DNA of 64,000 bases from NCBI RefSeq assembly GCF_011369485.1, contig NZ_VXCA01000005.1, positions 1-64,000 of the forward strand. The letters run 5' to 3'. Source of the stretch: Pseudomonas atagonensis. GTDB lineage: Bacteria; Pseudomonadota; Gammaproteobacteria; Pseudomonadales; Pseudomonadaceae. How positions within the stretch are numbered: the first letter of the stretch is position 1; every line of letters begins with the position of its first letter. Positions 57,504-64,000 of the stretch are shown here, one piece after another. The notes beneath the pieces were generated by a model that saw nothing but the letters and a program-made list of their open reading frames with translations, had not been told where the DNA came from and ran no database searches. The position numbers and the translations under genes were made by a program.

Positions 57504-58364
57504 TTACGCCTTAAATTCGTGTTCTGAAGCAGGTCGCTGTGCGCCCTGCGAGAAAAACCGCCGATGACGGGTCACCGGCATTCGCGCCCTGATGGACGCT
57601 TGTTCATTACTGTCGCGTTCGGCCAGCAGCACCGCCTCGCCTTGATCCTGACTCGCCAGCACACGGCCCCATGGGTCGACAATCGCCGCATGGCCGAAAG
57701 TTTCCCGTGGTCCCGGATGGGTACCGCCCTGCGCTGCCGCCAACACGTAACATTGCGTCTCGATGGCCCGTGCACGAATCAGCACGTCCCAATGCGCCGC
57801 CCCTGTCACTGCGGTAAACGCCGACGGTGCGCTAATCAATTCGGCACCGGCGGCGCGCAATTCGCTGTAAAGCTCCGGAAACCGCAGGTCATAACACACC
57901 GTCAGACCGAGCCGGCCCACCGGCGTATCGGCAACGACCACGCCATTGCCATAAGCATAGTCATCGGATTCGCGATAACGACCGCGATTGTCCGCGACGT
58001 CTACATCGAACAGGTGCAACTTGTCATAGCGCGCAACCGTTTCGCCCTGATCATTAACCAGCAGCGAGCAGGCATTGGCCTTGGCCATCGGTTGATCCAC
58101 CGGCGGCAACGGCAACGTGCCTGCCACTATCCATAACTTGAGGTCGCGAGCGGTCTGTTTCAACCACGGCAGGATCGGTCCTTCGCCCAACGCTTCGGCG
58201 CGCCCGACGTCGGCGACGTCGCGACGGCCCATGGCGGCGAAGTTTTCCGGCAGTACCGCCAGTTGCGCGCCGCCGGCGGCCGCTTGTTCGAGCAGGCGCC
58301 GGGCTTGGGCCAGATTGGCCAGCACGTCACTCTGGCTGACCATTTGAATCACCGCTAAAGACAT
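57504..58364 (-). CDS. Carbon-nitrogen hydrolase (nitrilase family)
   Basis: The 286-residue enzyme has the Glu-Lys-Cys triad: E in LPENFAAM, K in [13 protein letters not shown] and C in [13 protein letters not shown]. The sequence fits the Nit1/Nit2 branch that hydrolyses deaminated glutathione or omega-amides. It is preceded by yhdP and followed by tldD in the same direction, four bases apart, as in other pseudomonads. Substrate is not certain. Confidence 0.9.
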   Translation of the reverse strand: MSLAVIQMVSQSDVLANLAQARRLLEQAAAGGAQLAVLPENFAAMGRRDVADVGRAEALGEGPILPWLKQTARDLKLWIVAGTLPLPPVDQPMAKANACSLLVNDQGETVARYDKLHLFDVDVADNRGRYRESDDYAYGNGVVVADTPVGRLGLTVCYDLRFPELYSELRAAGAELISAPSAFTAVTGAAHWDVLIRARAIETQCYVLAAAQGGTHPGPRETFGHAAIVDPWGRVLASQDQGEAVLLAERDSNEQASIRARMPVTRHRRFFSQGAQRPASEHEFKA

Positions 58365-58422
58365 GGCGAACTCCGCAAGAGGTATGCGGCCATGCTACTC
58401 CATCGGTTCAGCGGCTGGCTGT

Positions 58423-61400
58423 TCAAAAAGGCTTGTCGAAGGTGATTTTCGGCTCTTTCCATGGGCCTTTGACGGTGTACTTCACGCTGGCGAAACGCGC
58501 CACGCGGTCACCGATCAACTTGTCGATCAGGAACAACGCGCCGCCGACCGCCGGTGCGCCGACGATCAGCGCTGCAATCGGCAGGTTGTTGGTCACCGGC
58601 AACGTCACCAACAGCTTGGCGTCGACCTGATCGCCGACCAGATCCAGCGTCCCGTCCAGTTCGATGTTGCTCGATGGCCCGGTCAGGCGGATCGGCTCAC
58701 GCGTCACGTAGACCCCGTTGTTCCCCACCAGCAGGCCTTTGACGCGGTCGTAACTCAAGCCTTTGCCAAACAGGTCGGAGAAGTCCAGGCGCAAGCGGCG
58801 GCCGATCGAATTGAAGTTAAGCAGACCGAACACGCGCAGTGCCTGCGCACCGCCCTCGACCTCGACAAACTGTCCCTTGTTCAGCGACGCATCAAGAGTG
58901 CCGGAGAAGCGTTTGGTCGCCAGCCATGCCGGCGAGCCCGGCCAGCGACCATCGACGTCCATGTGAAACTCTTCGCTGGTCACGCTCGGAGCAAAACCCC
59001 AACCTTTGAGTACATCGGCGAGGTTCTTGCCGCCGATCCGCCCCTTGAACCAACTGTTGGTCGCCCCCGGCGCGCCTTCCCAGCCACCGTTGCCCTGCAA
59101 CAGAATGCCCTTGAGGCCCATGTCGAGATTGTTCAGGGCGATGCCTTTGGCGGTCGGGCGAACCTTCAGCGACCAGCCACCGACCAGATCCTGGCCCAGG
59201 AACAGCTGATTGATGGTGATATCCAGCGCCGGGATTTTCGTGGGATCCACCGACACCAACGGGTCAGGCGAATTTTCGTCGGCCTGCACCGTCGGATCCG
59301 GCGCTGGTAAACGCACGTATTGCAGATTGACCGCAATCGGCACGCCCTTGGCGTCCGGCAGGCTGGCCGTGCCTTTGGCCTGCTGACTGTCGAGCGCCAG
59401 ATTCCACGTGCCCGGTTTACGATTGACCTGGACCGAGGCCTGATCCAGCGTCGTGCCGAACGCCGTCAGTTTACCAACCTTGAAGTCTGCGCTATTGAGC
59501 AGTTTGTTGGCGCTGCCGCCCGGATCCTGCCCGGCGTATTTGTTGACCAGATCCTGCCACGGCGCCACGTCCAGCTCCGACAGCACGCCGCGAATGCGCA
59601 AGCCTTTCGCCCCCGGCAATACCGCCTCGCCCGCGCCGAGGAACAACTCGCCACGACCGTCGGCAAAATTGCCCGGCGGCGCCGCGAAAGTGAAATTGGC
59701 CAGTTGATCGTAGTTGACCCAGTACCGCCGTTCCTGACCCTGCAACGTCATGCGGAACACCGTGTCACGCCCGACATCCGCGGCCATGCCGAACGGCGCC
59801 GGCAGATCCACCGCCACGCCTTTCATGCTGGAGCTGACCATCAATTGGCTGTCGGCACCGTCGAGGTTCAACTGCAACTGATAAGGGATCGTCCCCGACA
59901 CCGGCAATGGCTGCGTCACGCCCAGCCAGTCGGTCAGTTTCTTCACCTCGACCTGACCTGACGCCGCGACCCGGGTCTTGAGCTTGCCGGCGCTGCCGTC
60001 GGCAAAAATCTGCGCGGTGACCGGTTTGTCGAATGCCCGCGCCGCGATGTTCTGCCCACTCAGGCCCTTGGCGCTGTCAAACCGGAAATCGCCCTTGAGC
60101 TGCGTCAGTTCCAGCTTCGGCTCGGCCAGTTTCAGCCGCGCATTGGCGGTTTTGAAATCGACGAGGATTTTCGGCTGATCGCCCTTGGCCAGCGGAATGT
60201 CCAGTTTCAGCTTGCCTTGCAGATCGCCGGCACCTTCCCAACCAGCGAAGGTTTCGCCTGTGCCAATCGGCGCGTCCTGAAGGATTTTCAGCCCATCACC
60301 CAGGCCACCGGCAAACGCGCCATCGAGGAACATGTGAGTGTTCTGCCCGGACGGTACGTGAGGAATATTGACGAAAACATCGCTGACCTGGGTGTCGAGC
60401 AACTGACCTTTGCTGGCCAGAATGCGTACGCCGCTGTCTTCGATAAACACGTCGCCGCTGACTTTGCTGACGTGCGGCCAACCCGGCTGGAACGCAAGTT
60501 CAGCGTCATGCACCTTGAAGAACAGGCTGATGCTGCGATCAGCCTCTCCGGCATTCTTGTTCAGCGAACCCTGGTACTGGAAGAAACCCTGATCCACCGC
60601 GCCCTTTAGGATCGCAGTGCGCAACCACTCGTCGAGCGCCGGGCTTAACACTTCGGGCAGGTACTTGGCGGTGTAGCGACCGTCGCCATCGACCAGGCCG
60701 ACTCGCAGGTCCATGTAGTCTTCCTGGCTGTGATCGAAATGCAGGCGAATCAGGAAGTCACCGGCAATCTTGCCTTCCTCGCCCAACACCTTCAGGTACG
60801 GGGCGATCAGCGTGAAACCCTCTTTGTCGAGTTTCCACGTCAGGCGTGCGTTGGCCTGAATGTACTGCCATGGCTTGGCGAAAATCGGATCGAGGTGCAG
60901 AACAAAGTCTTTACTGTCCATGCGCAACTCGCCGCCGTCGAGGTTGCCGCTGAGGCTGCCACTGACATTCCTCGCCGCCGGAGCACCGTGATAGGCATCG
61001 AAGCCGACGTTATCCAGATTCGCGGCAAAGCCGAATTTGCTGCCGTCGGTGGCGTTCGGACGGAAATCCAGCAGCACATTGCGCAGCCCGCCAGTGACGT
61101 TCAGATGATCGACCACGGTGGCAAAACCTTGCGGCAACGGCCCGAGCGCGTTGAGCAGCGGTGTGATCGGCGTCAGATCGAGACGATCCGCCTGCAAATG
61201 CCAGAGCTCATCGACCTTGTCGGTGGCACGGGTCTGCTGCAATTGCACATGGGATTCCCAGCGGGTGTCACCTAAGCTCATCGCCAGCGAATCGAGAGTG
61301 ACCGTCGCACCCTCAGGGCTGTTGCGGAACCAGGCGTTGAGGGCGAGGTTGTTGATCTGGATCGGCTTGCGATCGGCATAGGCGCCCGTCAGTTGCGGCG

Positions 61401-62226
61401 CGTTCAGACGCACCGTGGCCGTCTGCAGCGTGCCTTCGGCCCAGTTGACCCACAGCTCGCCGCCGGCCTTGATCTCGGAGAAATTCCATTGCTGGGTCAG
61501 ACGCTCGGGCAACCATTTCGACCAGTCGCTCTGCGGTAGGCTGGCATAGCCTTCAATCGTGCTGTCCTGCCACTGGCCGGAGCGAATCCGCGTGCGCAGG
61601 CTCAAGGCCACTGGCTGGCCGTCGGGAAGCGTCAGACGCGCGTCGAGGCGTTGGCGACTGGCGCCGGTTTTCACATTGAGGCCGACATAAGTGAGCGTCA
61701 GCGGTGCCTGATCCCGTGGCTGCAAAGTCACCTGACTGTCGAGCACCGACAGTTGCTGAACCATTTGCGAGCGATTGAACAACTGCTCCGGATCGAGCGG
61801 CTGATCCTTCTGCACCGGCAGACCTTCCAGCGCCCAACTGCCGTCTTCGGCTTCCTTGAGGCTGATCTTCAGGCCGTTGAGTTCCAGATGAGCGATGCGC
61901 ACTTCGCGGGCCAACAGGCTGGCCCACAGATCCGGCACGGCGCGCACGCGATCCAGGCGCAAGGCATTGGCGCCGTCACCGACCATCAGGTCATGCGCCA
62001 GCAAAATCGGCGCAAAACCGCTCCAGTTGCCTTCCAGCTCACCGATCAGCAACGGCATGCCGAGGGCGGCACTGGCCTTGTCTTCGATCTCGGCGCGGTA
62101 TTCGGCCACCAGCGGCGTCAGCTCGCGCCCCAGACTGACGTACAACGCCATCAACACCAGAACCAACGCGCACAGGCCCAGCCCCCAACGGGTGAGTGCG
62201 GCCAGAATGCGTGTCAGACGCTCCAT
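58423..62226 (-). CDS. yhdP: YhdP family AsmA-like protein
   Basis: The 1267-residue protein starts MERLTRILAALTRWGLGLCALVLVLMALYVSLGRELTPLVAEY, a membrane anchor, and continues with a very long repeat of beta-strand segments typical of the AsmA-like/YhdP family. A DUF3971-like part lies in the first half and the C-terminus has LTGPSSNIELDGTLDLVGDQVDAKLLVTLPVTNNLPIAALIVGAPAVGG. YhdP forms a groove bridging inner and outer membrane and moves phospholipid outward, so it fits the Mla and Lpt systems in this window. It lies between rng and the nitrilase gene. Confidence 0.93.
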   Translation of the reverse strand: MERLTRILAALTRWGLGLCALVLVLMALYVSLGRELTPLVAEYRAEIEDKASAALGMPLLIGELEGNWSGFAPILLAHDLMVGDGANALRLDRVRAVPDLWASLLAREVRIAHLELNGLKISLKEAEDGSWALEGLPVQKDQPLDPEQLFNRSQMVQQLSVLDSQVTLQPRDQAPLTLTYVGLNVKTGASRQRLDARLTLPDGQPVALSLRTRIRSGQWQDSTIEGYASLPQSDWSKWLPERLTQQWNFSEIKAGGELWVNWAEGTLQTATVRLNAPQLTGAYADRKPIQINNLALNAWFRNSPEGATVTLDSLAMSLGDTRWESHVQLQQTRATDKVDELWHLQADRLDLTPITPLLNALGPLPQGFATVVDHLNVTGGLRNVLLDFRPNATDGSKFGFAANLDNVGFDAYHGAPAARNVSGSLSGNLDGGELRMDSKDFVLHLDPIFAKPWQYIQANARLTWKLDKEGFTLIAPYLKVLGEEGKIAGDFLIRLHFDHSQEDYMDLRVGLVDGDGRYTAKYLPEVLSPALDEWLRTAILKGAVDQGFFQYQGSLNKNAGEADRSISLFFKVHDAELAFQPGWPHVSKVSGDVFIEDSGVRILASKGQLLDTQVSDVFVNIPHVPSGQNTHMFLDGAFAGGLGDGLKILQDAPIGTGETFAGWEGAGDLQGKLKLDIPLAKGDQPKILVDFKTANARLKLAEPKLELTQLKGDFRFDSAKGLSGQNIAARAFDKPVTAQIFADGSAGKLKTRVAASGQVEVKKLTDWLGVTQPLPVSGTIPYQLQLNLDGADSQLMVSSSMKGVAVDLPAPFGMAADVGRDTVFRMTLQGQERRYWVNYDQLANFTFAAPPGNFADGRGELFLGAGEAVLPGAKGLRIRGVLSELDVAPWQDLVNKYAGQDPGGSANKLLNSADFKVGKLTAFGTTLDQASVQVNRKPGTWNLALDSQQAKGTASLPDAKGVPIAVNLQYVRLPAPDPTVQADENSPDPLVSVDPTKIPALDITINQLFLGQDLVGGWSLKVRPTAKGIALNNLDMGLKGILLQGNGGWEGAPGATNSWFKGRIGGKNLADVLKGWGFAPSVTSEEFHMDVDGRWPGSPAWLATKRFSGTLDASLNKGQFVEVEGGAQALRVFGLLNFNSIGRRLRLDFSDLFGKGLSYDRVKGLLVGNNGVYVTREPIRLTGPSSNIELDGTLDLVGDQVDAKLLVTLPVTNNLPIAALIVGAPAVGGALFLIDKLIGDRVARFASVKYTVKGPWKEPKITFDKPF

Positions 62227-62301
62227 GTCAGTTGGCTCCCATGGCAAAAATACTGCGAAAAGCTGAGGCCAGCCGCTGTGGAAAAAGTGTGACGCAGGGG
62301 A

Positions 62302-63759
62302 TCAGAGCAACACCACGTCATATTGTTCCTGGGAATACATGGTTTCCACCTGGAAGCGAATGGTGCGACCGATAAACCCTTCAAGCTCGGCGACGTTACC
62401 GGACTCTTCATCGAGTAACCGATCGACAACTTTCTGGTTGGCCAACACCCGATAACCCTCGGCCTGATAGGCCCGGGCTTCACGGAGAATCTCGCGGAAA
62501 ATCTCGTAGCAGATGGTTTCCGGGGTTTTCAGCTTGCCGCGCCCCTGACAACTGCTGCACGGCTCGCACAGCACCTGCTCCAGACTTTCACGGGTACGCT
62601 TGCGGGTCATCTGCACCAGGCCCAACTCGGTGATACCGATGATGTTGGTCTTGGCGTGATCGCGCTCCAGCTGTTTTTCCAGGGTGCGCAACACCTGCCG
62701 CTGATGCTCTTCATCTTCCATGTCGATGAAGTCGATGATGATGATCCCGCCCAGATTGCGCAGGCGCATCTGCCGGGCAATCGCCGTGGCCGCTTCGAGG
62801 TTGGTCTTGAAGATGGTTTCTTCGAGATTGCGATGGCCGACGAACGCTCCGGTGTTGACGTCGATGGTGGTCATGGCTTCCGCCGGGTCGACCACCAGAT
62901 AACCGCCGGATTTGAGCGGCACTTTGCGCTCAAGGGCTTTCTGGATTTCATCTTCGACGCCGTACAGGTCGAAAATCGGTCGCTCGCCCGGATAGTGTTC
63001 CAGACGATCGGCGATTTCCGGCATCAGTTCGGCGACGAACTGCGTGGTTTTCTGGAAGGTTTCCCGAGAGTCGATGCGGATCTTCTCGATTTTCGGGCTG
63101 ACCAGATCGCGCAAGGTGCGCAGCGCCAGACCGAGATCTTCGTAGATCACGCTGGGGGCGCCGATGGTTTTGATTTGTTCGTTGATCTGATCCCACAGAC
63201 GGCGCAGGTAGCGGATGTCCATGAGGATCTCATCGGCGCCGGCACCTTCGGCCGCCGTGCGCAGAATGAAACCGCCTGCCTCCTTTATGCCTTCTTTTGC
63301 CACGCAATCGCTGACCACTTGCTTGAGGCGTTCGCGTTCGGCTTCGTCTTCGATCTTCAGGGAAATGCCGACGTGGGCGGTGCGCGGCATGTACACCAGA
63401 TAGCGCGACGGGATCGACAGTTGCGTGGTCAGGCGCGCGCCTTTCGACCCGATCGGGTCTTTGGTGACCTGCACCACCAGGCTCTGACCTTCGTGCACCA
63501 GCGAGCTGATGCTTTCCACCGCTGGGCCTTCGCGCAGAGAAATTTCCGAAGCATGGATGAACGCGGCGCGATCCAGGCCGATGTCGACGAACGCTGCCTG
63601 CATGCCGGGCAGCACCCGGACAATCTTGCCTTTATAGATATTGCCGACGATCCCGCGTTTCTGCGTGCGCTCGACGTGGACTTCTTGCAGCACACCGTTT
63701 TCGACCACCGCCACGCGCGACTCCATCGGCGTGATGTTGATCAGAATCTCTTCACTCAT
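62302..63759 (-). CDS. rng: Ribonuclease G
   Basis: The 485-residue enzyme starts MSEEILINITPMESRVAVVENGVLQEVHVERT with an S1 domain, then the RNase E/G catalytic core (YLVVDPAEAMTTIDVNTGAFVGHRNLEETIFKTNLEAATAIARQMRLRNLGGIIIIDFIDM) and the zinc-link CEPCSSCQGRGKLKT. It is the short RNase G without the long C-terminal scaffold. It processes 16S rRNA 5' ends and some mRNAs. ATG 63759 matches the family start; a longer reading adds MNMPERDPA. Confidence 0.96.
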   Translation of the reverse strand: MSEEILINITPMESRVAVVENGVLQEVHVERTQKRGIVGNIYKGKIVRVLPGMQAAFVDIGLDRAAFIHASEISLREGPAVESISSLVHEGQSLVVQVTKDPIGSKGARLTTQLSIPSRYLVYMPRTAHVGISLKIEDEAERERLKQVVSDCVAKEGIKEAGGFILRTAAEGAGADEILMDIRYLRRLWDQINEQIKTIGAPSVIYEDLGLALRTLRDLVSPKIEKIRIDSRETFQKTTQFVAELMPEIADRLEHYPGERPIFDLYGVEDEIQKALERKVPLKSGGYLVVDPAEAMTTIDVNTGAFVGHRNLEETIFKTNLEAATAIARQMRLRNLGGIIIIDFIDMEDEEHQRQVLRTLEKQLERDHAKTNIIGITELGLVQMTRKRTRESLEQVLCEPCSSCQGRGKLKTPETICYEIFREILREARAYQAEGYRVLANQKVVDRLLDEESGNVAELEGFIGRTIRFQVETMYSQEQYDVVLL

Positions 63760-63817
63760 GGCAGGATCTCGTTCAGGCATGTTCACGATAATGGCCGCAT
63801 CTTGATTCGTACGACGC

Positions 63818-64000
63818 TCATTGCGCGTTCAGGTTTTGCCAACAGGGTATGCCGAAATGGCCCAACAGTTCTGCGGTTTCGCAAACAGGCAGCCCGACCA
63901 CCGCCGAATAGCTGCCATTGAGCCCCGCGACGAACACCGCGCCAAGCCCCTGAATGCCATAGCCACCGGCCTTGTCCCGGGGTTCACCGCTGGCCCAGTA
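63818..64000 (-). CDS. maf: Maf family nucleotide pyrophosphatase (C-terminal part)
   Basis: Only the last 60 residues are in the window: [40 protein letters not shown], then [20 protein letters not shown] and stop. This is the conserved end of Maf/YhdE, which hydrolyses modified or dTTP/UTP-type nucleotides. The N-terminus lies beyond the right edge. It precedes rng in the same direction, a common pair. Confidence 0.9.
   Translation of the reverse strand, partial: YWASGEPRDKAGGYGIQGLGAVFVAGLNGSYSAVVGLPVCETAELLGHFGIPCWQNLNAQ

Overview
The window is chromosomal DNA of a Pseudomonas, most likely from the P. fluorescens group. The evidence is gene content and order: the long block algW - hisC/hisD/hisG - murA - mla - kdsD/kdsC - lptC/A/B - rpoN - hpf - ptsN - rapZ - npr - ZIP - sodM - orfX - fumC - fagA - pmbA - yjgA - tldD - nitrilase - yhdP - rng - maf follows the order I recall for P. 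aeruginosa, and the REP-type palindromes are of the kind found in fluorescent pseudomonads. Names rest on motifs and remembered family features; no database search was possible.

Layout. 1-2805: the start of a leftward DUF1302/DUF1329 cell-envelope pair, the second gene cut by the window edge. 2806-6130: a visibly more AT-rich accessory segment with an S-type pyocin-like bacteriocin gene overlapping a small probable immunity gene. 6139-9033: leftward SDR, Asp-nucleophile alpha/beta hydrolase and class II aldolase genes. 9156-11646: lrgA/lrgB, a divergent LysR regulator and a convergent flavodoxin gene. 11799-16437: a putative blue-light module (short LOV protein, an unknown partner, a convergent LitR-type MerR regulator that lacks visible cobalamin motifs) next to a rightward run of a monooxygenase-domain membrane protein, folM, folE and folX for tetrahydromonapterin synthesis. 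16534-31757: DUF1244 and hopJ-like genes, trxB, cysZ, a glycosyltransferase, an old-yellow-enzyme reductase, glutathione peroxidase, slyD, a DUF3565 gene, pta, an acyltransferase, cysNC/cysD, a Nif3-family gene and algW. 31804-34683: an accessory pair, a TonB-dependent receptor and a DUF4198 protein, lying between algW and hisC behind a 45-bp nested palindrome that reaches the receptor start codon. 34797-64000: the conserved envelope / lipopolysaccharide / RpoN / nitrogen-PTS block, the Fur-box-preceded fagA-fumC-orfX-sodM operon, the TldD/PmbA protease pair, yhdP, rng and the end of maf.

How the parts work together. Mla (lipid asymmetry), KdsD/KdsC (Kdo synthesis), LptC/A/B (LPS export), MurA (peptidoglycan) and YhdP (phospholipid traffic) all serve the envelope. 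AlgW is the periplasmic protease that senses envelope stress. RpoN, PtsN, RapZ and NPr form the nitrogen-related regulatory cluster. CysD and CysNC activate sulfate that CysZ helps import. The regions most worth a second look are the bacteriocin with its structured leader, the LOV/LitR/pterin neighbourhood, and the receptor/DUF4198 insertion with its unusual operator.
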